A DNA stretch of 64,000 nt from Terrisporobacter glycolicus ATCC 14880 = DSM 1288 (GCF_036812735.1 NZ_CP117523.1:1674001-1738000); one strand, 5' to 3'. Shown: positions 28,300-38,236, counted from the stretch's first letter. Numbers and translations are program-made. Notes: generated by a model not told the origin, from the sequence alone.

Positions 28300-30144
28300 A
28301 TGAAAGCTTTAAAGGGGATAAGTTTAGATTTAAATAAATATAATTTGGATAAACTGAGGGAGATTTTTCCTGAGGTATTTTGTGAAGAAAAGATTGACTT
28401 TGAAAAATTGAGATTGTTTCTTGGGGATAAGGTGGAAGACAAAGAAGAAAGATATGAGTTTACTTGGAATGGCAAGAGTAATGCTATTAGAATAGCTCAA
28501 ACATCTTCCACTGGAACTTTGCGACCTGATAAGGAAAGCAGTAAAAACTGGGACGATACGGAAAATCTTTATATTGAGGGAGATAATTTGGAAGTGCTTA
28601 AGCTACTGCAAAAGAGTTACTTTGGTAAGGTAAAAATGATTTATATAGACCCTCCATATAATACGGGGAAGGACTTTGTTTATAAGGATAATTTTAGGGA
28701 TAATATTGCTAATTATAAGGAGATTACAAATCAAAGTACTAAGGCTAATCCTGAGACTAATGGCAGATATCATACTGATTGGTTAAATATGATGTATCCA
28801 AGGTTGAAGTTAGCTAGAAATCTTTTATCAGAAGATGGAGTAATATTTATAAGCATAGATGATAAAGAAATATGTAATATAAGAAAAACTTGTGATGAAA
28901 TATTTGGAGAGTCAAATTTTATTTCTCAATTTATATGGCAAAGAGCTTACGCTCCAGTAAATATGAATAAATTTTCATCACCAAATCATGATTATATATT
29001 GTGTTATGCAAAATCATTAGATAGTACAAATGAATTTGGTCTTCCTAGAAGTAAAGATACAAATGATAGATATAAAAACCCAGACAATGATATTAGAGGG
29101 CCTTGGAAAAGTGACAATTTTTCTGTAGGGCCAGTAGTAGAATCTAAAGTGTATCAAATTATAACGCCAGGTGGAAGAAGAGTATTACCTCCTAAAGGAA
29201 GATGTTGGCTATTATCAAAAGAAAGATTTGATGAATTTAACAAAGATAATAGAATATGGTTTGGAGAAGATGGAAATAATGTGCCTTCACTAAAACGTTT
29301 TCTAAGCGAGGTGAAAAACACAACAACTCCATTAACAATATGGCCATATGCAGAAGTAGGTCATTCTCAGGATGCTAAAAGGGAGTTAAAAGATTTATTT
29401 GATGGTGAGGCTATAATGGACTATCCCAAATCTCTTAAATTAATGAATAGGATACTTGAACTACCAAGATTTAATAATGGTATAGTATTGGACTTCTTTT
29501 CAGGATCATCTACTACAGCAGAAGCCGTTATGAAAATTAATATAGAGGAAAATAAAAATTTACAATTTGTTATGGTACAAATACCAGAATTAGTAGACGA
29601 AAAAAGTGAGGCATATAAATCAGGATATAAAAATATCTGCGAAATAGGAAAAGAGCGTATAAGAAGAGCTGGAGAAAAAGTAATATCAGAAAACAAAGAC
29701 AAAGAAGGAATAGAGAATCTTGATATAGGATTTAAAGTATTTAAGCTAGACTCTTCTAATTTAAAATCTTGGGATTCGAGTATGTGTGATGTGAACGACT
29801 TAGAAAATCAACTTAAGAAAATGAATACTAACCTTAAAGAAGAAAGAACAAGTGAAGATTTGCTATATGAAATACTGCTAAAAAGTGGTATAGATTTAAC
29901 TGCAAAAATAGAAAAAATCGTAGTAGGATACAACAATCTTTACAATATAGGTTGTGGAGCATTACTTGCTTGTTTAGATGATAAAATCACACAAGATGTT
30001 ATAGATGAAATACCAAAACACAAAGCGCTATTTATGGAAACTAAGGTAATCTTCAAAGAAGCTGGATTTATGAGTGATGATGCTAAAATAAATGCTATTC
30101 AAAACTTAAAACAATTTAAGATAACTGATGTAAGGAGTGTGTAG
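28300..30144 (+). CDS. mod: Type III restriction-modification methyltransferase (Mod)
   Basis: N6-adenine DNA methyltransferase of the beta class, 614 aa. Motif IV DPPYNTG lies near residue 118, and the AdoMet motif I region LDFFSGSSTTAEAVM near residue 400, in the permuted order of Mod/EcoP15I proteins. The middle (about 190-370) is the likely target-recognition domain, and the C-terminal part is helical. It methylates one strand of an asymmetric site and also gives Res its specificity. Two bases separate its stop from the res ATG. Phase-variable repeats are not seen in the reading frame. Confidence 0.95.
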   Translation: MKALKGISLDLNKYNLDKLREIFPEVFCEEKIDFEKLRLFLGDKVEDKEERYEFTWNGKSNAIRIAQTSSTGTLRPDKESSKNWDDTENLYIEGDNLEVLKLLQKSYFGKVKMIYIDPPYNTGKDFVYKDNFRDNIANYKEITNQSTKANPETNGRYHTDWLNMMYPRLKLARNLLSEDGVIFISIDDKEICNIRKTCDEIFGESNFISQFIWQRAYAPVNMNKFSSPNHDYILCYAKSLDSTNEFGLPRSKDTNDRYKNPDNDIRGPWKSDNFSVGPVVESKVYQIITPGGRRVLPPKGRCWLLSKERFDEFNKDNRIWFGEDGNNVPSLKRFLSEVKNTTTPLTIWPYAEVGHSQDAKRELKDLFDGEAIMDYPKSLKLMNRILELPRFNNGIVLDFFSGSSTTAEAVMKINIEENKNLQFVMVQIPELVDEKSEAYKSGYKNICEIGKERIRRAGEKVISENKDKEGIENLDIGFKVFKLDSSNLKSWDSSMCDVNDLENQLKKMNTNLKEERTSEDLLYEILLKSGIDLTAKIEKIVVGYNNLYNIGCGALLACLDDKITQDVIDEIPKHKALFMETKVIFKEAGFMSDDAKINAIQNLKQFKITDVRSV

Positions 30145-30146
30145 TT

Positions 30147-33100
30147 ATGAAATTAAAATTTCAGTCTAATCTACAGTATCAAAATGATGCAATTTCTTCC
30201 ATAGTATATATCTTCAAAGGACAGCAAAGTAGACAATCAAATTTTACAGTTTTAAATAGCAATAATATAAATAGTGGACAAGAGCAAATGGGTGTAGTGT
30301 ATACAAATACAGGAATAGGAAATAGTTTGGATTTAACTTATGATGCTGTTTTAGAAAATGTCCAAAACATTCAAATGAAAAATAATTTAAAAAGAAGTGA
30401 AGATCTTAAAGGTATAGATGGCGTTTTAAATAGAAATGAAAAGCCTATAGGAAGTAATTTTACTGTGGAGATGGAAACAGGTACGGGAAAAACTTATGTC
30501 TATTTAAAAAGTATATATGAACTTAATAAAAACTATGGATTTACTAAGTTTGTAATAGTAGTTCCTTCTGTTGCCATTAGAGAAGGAGTGTATAAAACTT
30601 TGCAAATAACAAAGGAGCATTTTAACTCTATATTCAATAATGAGCCTGCAAACTATTTTATTTATGATTCAAATAAGCTGGATAAAGTAAGAAGTTTTGC
30701 CACTTCAAATACTATTGAAATAATGATTATAAATATAGATGCTTTTAAAAAGAGTTTTGATGACCGTACTAAAGAAAATCAATCTAATATAATACATAGA
30801 CCACAAGATAAGCTAAATGGTCAAAAGCCAATAGATTTGATTAAAGATACTAATCCCATAGTTATAATAGATGAGCCACAAAGTGTGGACACCACAGATA
30901 AATCTAAAGAAGCTATAAAATCTTTAAATCCACTGTGTACTCTAAGATATTCTGCTACTCACGTACATGAGTATAACATGGTATATAGACTTGATGCTGT
31001 AGATGCTTATGAAAGTAAGCTTGTTAAAAGGATAGAAGTATTATCTATTAGAAGTGAGGATTCTTTCAACTTACCATATATAAAGCTTGTGGAAGTAGGA
31101 GAGAGAAAAGGTAAAGCTGAAATAGATGTGGAGGACAAAAAAACTGGTGTAGTAAAAAGAAAGAAAGTAGCTTTTAAATATGGTGATGATTTGAAAGAAT
31201 TATCAAATGGTCGTGAAATGTATAATGATTATAAAATCACAGATATGGACTGGAATAGTAATAAATCATACGTTGAGTTTAAAAATGGTAAAGTAATTTA
31301 TCTTAATGAGTGTATAGGCGATTTGGACGAAGATGCTGTTAAAAGATTTCAAATAAGGAAAACCATAGAAGAACATTTGGACAAAGAAGTAATGCTTAAT
31401 AAAAAGGGAATAAAAGTACTTAGTTTGTTTTTTATTGATAAAGTTTCCAATTATAGAGAATACGACAAAGACAATAACCCTACAAAAGGTAAGTATGCCA
31501 AAATGTTTGAAGAAGAATATACTAAGATGATTACTTTAGATAAATACAAAGACAATGAAAATACAGATATAGATGTAATGTTTACACATAATGGTTATTT
31601 TGCTTCAGATAAGAAAAAAGGAAAGATAGTTTATAAAGATACTAAGGGAAATACCAAGGCTGATGATGATGCTTACAACTTAATTATGAAAGATAAGGAA
31701 AGACTTCTAAGTATGGATAATCCTCTTAGATTTATTTTCTCCCACTCTGCTCTTAGAGAAGGATGGGACAACCCTAATGTTTTCCAAATATGTACGCTAA
31801 AAGAGTCAAAAGGGACATATATAAGTAGAAGACAAGAAATAGGTCGTGGTCTTAGACTTTGTGTAAATCAAGAAGGTGAAAGGGTAGAGGACTACGGAGT
31901 AAATAGGCTAACTGTTATGGCAAATGAGTCTTATTCTGAGTTTGTAAGTGGACTTCAAAGTGAAATTGAAAGAGATACTAATATAAGATTTGGTGTAATT
32001 GAAAAACACAGTTTCGCCAATGTGAAGAGAGCTGATAATAATAACTTTGGTGAAAATATTTATATGGGATATGATAAGTCACAAGAACTTTACCAGTATC
32101 TAGTGAAGAAAGAATATATAACTGAAAAAGGTAATGTTACAGATAAGTTAAAAATTGCCATAGATTCTGAAGCTGGAAGTGAAAATAGCTTAGAACTAGA
32201 TGATGAATTTATGGATTTTTATATTGGAATACATGAAGAACTGAAAAAAAGAACTAAGGGCTATGAAATTAAAGATGCATCTAAGAAAAAAAGAGTTCAA
32301 CTTAACAAGGCTGTGTTAGATAGTGAAGAGTTTGTGAATCTGTGGAACAAAATAAAAGCTAAAACTATTTACCGTTTACAATTTGACAGCAAAGAATTAA
32401 TAAGAAAATCTATAGAAGACATAAAAGCAATGCCTAAAATAAACTCACCTAGAATATTTTCATCAAAAGATACCATAGACAAAATGGAGAGAGAAACAGG
32501 TTTACAAGGAAGAACCATAAGAGAAGATGAAGACAAGTTGGAGTACAATATCCAGCTACCAGATATAATAACTGATTTGCAAAATAAAACTAACTTAACT
32601 AGAAAAACAATAATAGATATGTTAATTAATTCTAAAAGGCTTGAAGATTTTAAAAGAAATCCTCAAAAATACATAGAAGAAGTAACTAGAATAATTAGAA
32701 AAAATCTAAGACTTATGGTAGTAGATGGTATAAGTTATTCTAAGTTTAGAGGTGGAGATTATTATTCCATAGAAATGTTCAATGATGGTGAACTTCTAGC
32801 TTACCTAAACGACAAAATCGTAGAAAGTAAAAAGTCTCCTTATAACTATGCTATTTGTGATTCCAATGTGGAGATAGAATTTGCGAAAAAGTTTGAAGAG
32901 AGAGAAGAAGTTAAGGTTTATGTTAAACTTCCTAGCTGGTTTAAGATAGAAACTCCTATTGGAAGTTACAACCCTGATTGGGCAGTTGTAATAAATGAGT
33001 TTGATGAAGAAAGACTGTATTTTGTAGTTGAAACTAAAGGTAAAAGTGATATTAATCTTCTTAGAGAAGAGGAAAAAGCTAAGATTAAGTGTGCAAGAAA

Positions 33101-33200
33101 GCACTTTGAAGCTCTTGGCGAAGAAGTTGAATTTAGAGGACCTGAGAAAAGTGCTCATGAATTTATGGAAAAGGTTAGAGGAGCGTTGGAAGAGGCTTAA
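30147..33200 (+). CDS. res: Type III restriction endonuclease (Res)
   Basis: A 1017-aa ATP-dependent translocase-nuclease. The SF2 helicase core has METGTGKTYVYLKSI (Walker A, about 110), IIDEPQSVD (DEAD-like box) and LRYSATH (motif III). REGWDNPNVFQICTL and RRQEIGRGLRLCVN (motif VI, about 565) follow. The C-terminal PD-(D/E)XK nuclease is visible as YNPDWAVVIN ... YFVVETKGK (about 945-970). All catalytic motifs are intact. It works as a complex with Mod and cuts when two head-to-head unmodified sites are met, as in EcoP15I. The next gene, 30 bases on, is an HD-domain dGTPase-like protein. Confidence 0.95.
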   Translation: MKLKFQSNLQYQNDAISSIVYIFKGQQSRQSNFTVLNSNNINSGQEQMGVVYTNTGIGNSLDLTYDAVLENVQNIQMKNNLKRSEDLKGIDGVLNRNEKPIGSNFTVEMETGTGKTYVYLKSIYELNKNYGFTKFVIVVPSVAIREGVYKTLQITKEHFNSIFNNEPANYFIYDSNKLDKVRSFATSNTIEIMIINIDAFKKSFDDRTKENQSNIIHRPQDKLNGQKPIDLIKDTNPIVIIDEPQSVDTTDKSKEAIKSLNPLCTLRYSATHVHEYNMVYRLDAVDAYESKLVKRIEVLSIRSEDSFNLPYIKLVEVGERKGKAEIDVEDKKTGVVKRKKVAFKYGDDLKELSNGREMYNDYKITDMDWNSNKSYVEFKNGKVIYLNECIGDLDEDAVKRFQIRKTIEEHLDKEVMLNKKGIKVLSLFFIDKVSNYREYDKDNNPTKGKYAKMFEEEYTKMITLDKYKDNENTDIDVMFTHNGYFASDKKKGKIVYKDTKGNTKADDDAYNLIMKDKERLLSMDNPLRFIFSHSALREGWDNPNVFQICTLKESKGTYISRRQEIGRGLRLCVNQEGERVEDYGVNRLTVMANESYSEFVSGLQSEIERDTNIRFGVIEKHSFANVKRADNNNFGENIYMGYDKSQELYQYLVKKEYITEKGNVTDKLKIAIDSEAGSENSLELDDEFMDFYIGIHEELKKRTKGYEIKDASKKKRVQLNKAVLDSEEFVNLWNKIKAKTIYRLQFDSKELIRKSIEDIKAMPKINSPRIFSSKDTIDKMERETGLQGRTIREDEDKLEYNIQLPDIITDLQNKTNLTRKTIIDMLINSKRLEDFKRNPQKYIEEVTRIIRKNLRLMVVDGISYSKFRGGDYYSIEMFNDGELLAYLNDKIVESKKSPYNYAICDSNVEIEFAKKFEEREEVKVYVKLPSWFKIETPIGSYNPDWAVVINEFDEERLYFVVETKGKSDINLLREEEKAKIKCARKHFEALGEEVEFRGPEKSAHEFMEKVRGALEEA

Positions 33201-33230
33201 ATTATATTTTATAAAGTAGGGAGTGTAAGA

Positions 33231-34796
33231 ATGAAAACACAAGAATTAAATATTAAATATGAAGATATAAAAAGTAAACAAATATTTAGGGCAAACGAGA
33301 AAGAAGTAGAGAGGTCTATTGAGCCTGTTCCTACTCATCCAATAAGAAATAATTTTCAAAGGGATAGAGATAGGATATTGTATTCTAGAGCATTTAGAAG
33401 ATTAAGTGGTAAAACTCAAGTGTTTACAACTTCTAATGATGATCATATAAGAACAAGATTAACACATACTTTAGAAGTTTCTCAAATTGCAAGAACTATA
33501 TCTAAGGAATTAGGATTAGATGAAGACTTAACAGAAGCAATAGCATTAGGACATGATTTAGGGCATACACCGTTTGGTCATGTAGGAGAAAGAACATTAA
33601 ATCAAATAATGAATGGATGCTACAAAATATCGGATTTTAATGAAAATATTTTAGATGAAAATAAAGGATTCAAACATAATTTACAAGGAATAAGAGTAGT
33701 AAATGAACTTGAGGAAGAGCCTTTAAATCTTACTAAAGAAACTATATGGGGAATTGTAAATCATAGTTCTAAAAAATATAAAAAATGCTTAGATTTAAAA
33801 AAGGATGATTTTGTTAATTGTAATTTAAAACATAAAAATTCAAAGCATGACAATTGTGGTTATAATCTATCTTTACAGTACTATGATAATTATCTCAACA
33901 AATTAGAACATGATAAATTTTGGACTATTGAAGGTTTAGTAGTAGCATTGGCAGATGAGATTGCACAAAGACACCATGATATTGAAGATGCAATTGAATT
34001 TAATATATTAAGTATTAGAGATATATATGATGAAATAAGTAAGAGATTTAGTGAGATTCTTAAAAAATATGAATACACTAATCAAAGATATTCACTTGAT
34101 GAGTTAGAAAATGAAGATAATAAGTATAAAGCGATAGCTAAGTTTTCTAAATTTATTGTGGATTTTTTGACTACAGATTTAATAAATCAAACTAAAGCAA
34201 ATCTTATAGAGATGAAAGGAAAATTTAATATCGGTTCAAATAGTGACTTTTATAATAGTAGAAAGAAAATTAGCAATTTACCAATAGAAAACAAAGAAAA
34301 AGAAAAGAGTTACATATTGAGTATTGTTAGTTTTTCTCAAGATGTAAAAGCAGCAGATGAAGAGTTTCAAAGGTTTTTGAAGAATAGAATATTAAAATCA
34401 TTTGAGGCACAAAGAATGGATGGAGTAGGAAGTTATATAATAACAAAGTTATTTGAAGCATATACTCATAATCCTCAACAACTTAGAGATAAAACTATAG
34501 ATAAATTATTTAAAAATATACATGACAAAAAAAGTGACTTAAAACAAATTTTCAATGATGATATGGATAAAGGTGAAAAAGAATTTATAGGAAATGTATT
34601 AGATAGTTTTGAAAAGGTAAAAAACACTGGAGATAAAAGAGATTTTATATCTGACTTACATTATAAAATAATGAAACATGGTTTTACCATTGAAGACATC
34701 TATAAAAATGCATTGATGAGAACAATATGTGATTATATTTCAGGCATGACAGATAATTTTGCAATAAAAGATCATAAATCACTTTATAATAAGTAG
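33231..34796 (+). CDS. HD-domain deoxyguanosine triphosphate triphosphohydrolase-like protein (dGTPase)
   Basis: A 521-aa protein of the Dgt family, which splits dNTPs into deoxynucleoside and triphosphate. The metal site is His79 (TRLTHTLEVSQIA), His108-Asp109 (ALGHDLGHTPFGH) and an Asp in VVALADEIAQRHHD (about 245). YSRAFRRLSGKTQV near residue 51 is the usual family start. A long C-terminal helical region makes it nearer E. coli Dgt in size than the shorter Firmicute homologues. It has its own AGGGAG and sits 30 bases after res, so is probably co-transcribed. dGTPases are known to defend against phages by draining dNTP pools; a joint defence locus is my inference. Confidence 0.92.
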   Translation: MKTQELNIKYEDIKSKQIFRANEKEVERSIEPVPTHPIRNNFQRDRDRILYSRAFRRLSGKTQVFTTSNDDHIRTRLTHTLEVSQIARTISKELGLDEDLTEAIALGHDLGHTPFGHVGERTLNQIMNGCYKISDFNENILDENKGFKHNLQGIRVVNELEEEPLNLTKETIWGIVNHSSKKYKKCLDLKKDDFVNCNLKHKNSKHDNCGYNLSLQYYDNYLNKLEHDKFWTIEGLVVALADEIAQRHHDIEDAIEFNILSIRDIYDEISKRFSEILKKYEYTNQRYSLDELENEDNKYKAIAKFSKFIVDFLTTDLINQTKANLIEMKGKFNIGSNSDFYNSRKKISNLPIENKEKEKSYILSIVSFSQDVKAADEEFQRFLKNRILKSFEAQRMDGVGSYIITKLFEAYTHNPQQLRDKTIDKLFKNIHDKKSDLKQIFNDDMDKGEKEFIGNVLDSFEKVKNTGDKRDFISDLHYKIMKHGFTIEDIYKNALMRTICDYISGMTDNFAIKDHKSLYNK

Positions 34797-35055
34797 TAAA
34801 TTCAAGACATTTATATGTTTTGAATAGGTGTGTACAGTAGTGCAAACTCAGAGTGTTTGTTTCAAGATTTTGCATAACTTGAAAATAATTCTATTGTGCT
34901 ATAATTTTGGCATATCATAAGAATTTGCCTCAAATTATGTGAATGATGAAGTTGGAAGAGGATTATGAAATGAGGAAAGAATAATTTTTGTTTTAGTAAA
35001 TTATAAACAAATTAAGAGTGGAAATGGAGACGTGTAATTTAAGAAGTTTCATGTT

Positions 35056-35089
35056 AAATAGCTATGGTTATGAGATCATAGCTATTTTT
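35056..35089 (+). terminator. Terminator downstream of the dGTPase gene
   Basis: AAATAGCTATG / CATAGCTATTT stem with a 10-base loop and T run. It lies 260 bases after the stop codon. Confidence 0.8.
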
Positions 35090-35196
35090 ATAAATTATAA
35101 TATACATAGTGATCAAATCAAAAGAAAATAGCTGACTTGAGAGGTGAGTGGAAACAAGAAAATAGCAAATCCAATGCATTAACATGCCAGATTTAG

Positions 35197-35346
35197 GGAC
35201 TTTTCACACAATCTACAGGATATGCTAAAGTAATTAAAAAGAAGGTCTTTAGCTACTTGTTTCCAGTAAGGCATGAATCATGGGATGCAGGTAATGTGTA
35301 TGTGGGTAAATATTCTAAAAATGCCATTCGATTGACTCTTGACTAG
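35197..35346 (+). pseudogene. Start-less coding remnant
   Basis: A 49-codon frame between stops reads GLFTQSTGYAKVIKKKVFSY and then LFPVRHESWDAGNVYVGKYS, ending AIRLTLD. The composition is protein-like but there is no start or ribosome-binding site. Family not recognised; probably the 3' end of a lost gene between the defence operon and pepV. Confidence 0.35.
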
Positions 35347-35507
35347 ATTGAGGACTATAATAAATGGTAGTATATTACAAAATAGCTAACATAATACTTA
35401 TGAGCAGGATTTATTATTATAAGAATTTCACTTAAGTTATACAAAAAGATATAACTACTGATTAAATGAAATAAAATATGATTATTTTATGAAAGAAGGT
35501 ATAAGAA

Positions 35508-36857
35508 ATGAATAATAAATTAAACGAAATCGTTGAAAAAAACAGTAAAGAATTAATCAAAGCCCTACAAGATATGGTTAAAATTAAAAGTGTAAGAGAT
35601 ACACCTAAAAAAGGAATGCCATTTGGTGAAGGAGTATGCAAAGCCCTTAATAAACAACTTGAGATTGCTGAAAAACTAGGGTTTAAAGTAACCAACGTAG
35701 ACAATTACTATGGATATGCAGAATATGGTGAAGGGGAAGAATACGTTTGTGCTCTTGGTCATTTGGATGTAGTTCCAGAGGGAGATGGATGGCAATATGG
35801 GCCTTATTCTGGTGAAATAGTTGATGATAAATTATGGGGAAGAGGTACTGTTGATGATAAAGGACCTATAAATGCAGCCTTGTTTGCATTAGCAGCGCTT
35901 AAAGAATCTGGGTTTAAGCCTTCTAAGAAAATTAGAATTATCTTTGGATGTGATGAAGAAACAGGTTGTGAAGATATGGAGTATTATAATGAAAGAGAAA
36001 AAGCACCTATTTACGGATTTACACCAGATGCTGATTTTCCAGCAATTTATGGTGAAAAAGGAATTCTTCGTTTTGAACTAACTACTCCATTTGATTTGAC
36101 AGATGGTTCAAACATTAAGAGCATAGCTGGTGGAATAGTGGTAAATGCTGTTCCTGATAAAGCCGAAGCCATTATTACTGGGAAAACGTGTCCAGAGACA
36201 CAAAACATTACTTGCAAAGAAAATGCTGATAAAAGCGTAACTGTATCAGCTAAGGGTATTCCTGCTCATGGAAGTATACCACATACAGGCAAAAATGCTA
36301 TTGGCATATTAATTAAATATTTAGTAGATAACAACCTTGTTGAAGGCAAAGAAGGAGAAGAACTTGCATTTATACGTAAGTATTTATGTGAAGGAACTTT
36401 TGGAGCTGAGCTTGGTGTAGATATGGAAGATGAAACAGGACAATTAACAATGAATATGGGTATTGTAGAGGTTGTAGATGGAAAACTTCGTGTACATATG
36501 GACCTAAGATACCCATGCACAAAGACTGAGAAAGGAATATTGGAAACTTTCTTGGCTAAGTTACAAGGATTTGATGCAGAGAATGTGGAAAATGCAAAAC
36601 CACTTTATGTGAGCAAGGATAGTAGACTTATAAAAACTGTAACAGATGTATATAGTGAATTTTACGGTGGAGATAGTACTGCTACTGCAATTGGTGGAGG
36701 AACTTATGCAAAACACCTTAATAATATAGTAGCATTTGGTCCATGCATTCCAGGAGAGGAAGTTGTGGAACATACTAATCATGAATATATAAAAATAGAT
36801 CATCTGATAACTTTGGCTAAAATATATGCCAATGCACTTGAGTTACTTTCAAAGTAA
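35508..36857 (+). CDS. pepV: M20 family dipeptidase (PepV)
   Basis: A zinc dipeptidase of 449 aa that hydrolyses a broad range of dipeptides in the cytosol. ALGHLDVVPEGDGW carries the first zinc His-Asp, WGRGTVDDKGP the bridging Asp, and FGCDEETGCEDM the catalytic Glu-Glu pair. FTPDADFPAIYGEKG and the C-terminal HTNHEYI complete the site. The lid domain (about 180-380) is intact. GAAAGAAGG lies upstream of the ATG. It stands alone, followed by its own terminator. Confidence 0.94.
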   Translation: MNNKLNEIVEKNSKELIKALQDMVKIKSVRDTPKKGMPFGEGVCKALNKQLEIAEKLGFKVTNVDNYYGYAEYGEGEEYVCALGHLDVVPEGDGWQYGPYSGEIVDDKLWGRGTVDDKGPINAALFALAALKESGFKPSKKIRIIFGCDEETGCEDMEYYNEREKAPIYGFTPDADFPAIYGEKGILRFELTTPFDLTDGSNIKSIAGGIVVNAVPDKAEAIITGKTCPETQNITCKENADKSVTVSAKGIPAHGSIPHTGKNAIGILIKYLVDNNLVEGKEGEELAFIRKYLCEGTFGAELGVDMEDETGQLTMNMGIVEVVDGKLRVHMDLRYPCTKTEKGILETFLAKLQGFDAENVENAKPLYVSKDSRLIKTVTDVYSEFYGGDSTATAIGGGTYAKHLNNIVAFGPCIPGEEVVEHTNHEYIKIDHLITLAKIYANALELLSK

Positions 36858-36907
36858 TGTATTTGAGATAATATAGTTATTAAAAAGGCAGCTATCGTAT
36901 AAAATTA

Positions 36908-36952
36908 ATAAGAGTAAGGCAAGTTATATAAAATATGACTTGCCTTATTTTT
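36908..36952 (+). terminator. Terminator after pepV
   Basis: AAGGCAAGT / ACTTGCCTT with a 13-base loop and TTATTTTT tail. Confidence 0.8.
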
Positions 36953-37071
36953 ATATCTAAAATTATAGAAAATGAGAATAATATCTTAAAAACAAACTTT
37001 TACAGAAACTTCAAAGGATAGAGTGATACAATATCTTAAAATTACAAGTATGGTGTTCTTTTCAAAAAATA

Positions 37072-37197
37072 TTACTTTTTATTCTTTAATTTTTTATATA
37101 AAAAAACTCCACCACCTATAATTACTATGCTTAAAGCTATATAAACAAAAGTTGTAGATATTCCAAAGGCATAACAAGTGCTATTTGCTAATTCCAT
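37072..37197 (-). CDS. Small single-pass membrane protein, 41 aa
   Basis: Reading from the reverse complement, ATG at 37197 encodes MELANSTCYAFGISTTFVYI, then a hydrophobic stretch rich in Ile and Gly, ending FLYKKLKNKK. This gives one TM helix and a positively charged tail. GGGGGATTTATT before the ATG is a convincing ribosome-binding site. A second protein of the same design occurs at 55275-55403. I do not recognise it; a toxin-like or regulatory small membrane protein are possibilities. Confidence 0.6.
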   Translation of the reverse strand: MELANSTCYAFGISTTFVYIALSIVIIGGGVFLYKKLKNKK

Positions 37198-37577
37198 AAT
37201 AAATCCCCCTTTTTTTATTTATATTAATTATTAATTTAGTCATAGCATAATGCATAAAAATCAAACAAATATCTTACATAACTAAGTAATATTAGATACC
37301 TGTTTGATTTTAGAATATATTAAGTAACCTATATACTTTTAAATACCATAGTTCTCTTTTATTATTAAGAGAGTTATCTAATCAAATTTTATTATAAATC
37401 TATATGTATAGCCTCGTAATTTTCAAGTGCATGCTTATATACAGCTTCGGAAGCGCATAAATTTATTTAAATTTTTAGTAACATAATGGTAAATAAATTA
37501 ACATATGAATATAGAGTTATTAGGCAAACCGGATAGAACTTGTAAGTGCAAATAATTATTATTAGGGGGTATGCATT
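37198..37577. other. Intergenic region with hairpin and minus-strand remnant
   Basis: Contains a bidirectional hairpin at 37257-37312. On the minus strand, a stop-terminated stretch reads SEAVYKHALENYEAIHIDL (about 37392-37451), a likely 3' remnant of a lost gene. The last 100 bases should hold the promoter of the 37578 gene; its ribosome-binding site is AGGGGG. Confidence 0.4.
37257..37312. terminator. Bidirectional terminator-like hairpin
   Basis: AAAATCAAACAAATATCT pairs with AGATACCTGTTTGATTTT, two mismatches, with a 19-base loop. Confidence 0.65.
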
Positions 37578-38171
37578 ATGTTGGAAAGTTCAGATGAAAA
37601 TCCAAATTTAAGTGGACAATCTACTAGAAGAAGAATTAAAGATATACACGAGGAAATTAGAGAAGAATTTTCAGATAAAGAATTATATGACAAAATATAT
37701 GATATTATATGCTATGAATTATGTGGAGAGGTAAGACTTATAACTTCTGAGTTATCAGAAATAATGAACAGATTATGCAATGTAACACAGGAAGATATTA
37801 AAAGTAGTGTAAAATATGAATTATATAAATATACAGAAGATAGAAGTAAAAGGCAAAGAGATTATGTAAATGCAATAACAGAAACATATAAAACAATAAG
37901 CATTAATAAAAGGCCTGAGGCTGTAAATATAAATCACTATTTCACAAAATTCGAAATTGAAAGAATGAAAACTTATTTTAAAAACGTGAACAATTTAATA
38001 GCTACCTTAGATGAAATTCATGAAGATATAAAAGAAACATTGTATTTTGAATGGGAAAATGAATGTCCATATGATGATTATAGAGATGATAATGGTAGAG
38101 ATGAATATTGCAATGTTATAAATCCAGGATATTTAGATCCTGATGATCCATATCATTACTTTCATGAATAA
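37578..38171 (+). CDS. Hypothetical acidic protein, 197 aa
   Basis: Not recognised. The protein is highly charged and mostly helical (RRRIKDIHEEIREEFSDKELYDKIYDIIC in the first third, RMKTYFKNVNNLIATLDEIHEDIKETLYFEW later). The tail is Asp/Tyr-rich (CPYDDYRDD ... YLDPDDPYHYFHE) and might bind metal. It has no signal peptide or TM segment. AGGGGG lies upstream. Isolated on the plus strand; a decayed piece of a Gfo/Idh gene lies immediately after its stop. Confidence 0.7.
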   Translation: MLESSDENPNLSGQSTRRRIKDIHEEIREEFSDKELYDKIYDIICYELCGEVRLITSELSEIMNRLCNVTQEDIKSSVKYELYKYTEDRSKRQRDYVNAITETYKTISINKRPEAVNINHYFTKFEIERMKTYFKNVNNLIATLDEIHEDIKETLYFEWENECPYDDYRDDNGRDEYCNVINPGYLDPDDPYHYFHE

Positions 38172-38176
38172 AAAGA

Positions 38177-38230
38177 AACTTAAAACATATTTATATTCAG
38201 TGGATGTCAATCCTACAAAAAATTCGTAAA
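38177..38230 (+). pseudogene. Decayed fragment of a Gfo/Idh oxidoreductase gene
   Basis: Translates LKTYLYSVDVNPTKNS then stop, against LKASLYAVDANPTKEN in the intact gene at 39577-40833. At DNA level about 36 of 43 bases match over the best stretch (38179-38221 against 40329-40371). Same strand as the intact gene, with a minus-strand gene in between. Confidence 0.75.
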
Positions 38231-38236
38231 ATGCTA

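Larger units (their letters stand above)
34797..35507. other. Gene-free region downstream of the Type III/dGTPase operon
   Basis: About 710 bases. It holds a terminator at 35056-35089 and a start-less coding remnant at 35197-35346. The first 250 bases show no frame or structure I can interpret. The pepV promoter should lie within the last 150 bases, without consensus boxes. Confidence 0.5.

Noticed and set aside
32805-33242. 145-codon minus-strand frame across the res/dGTPase junction
   Set aside because: It overlaps the res nuclease domain, no ribosome-binding site, hydrophobic nonsense composition.
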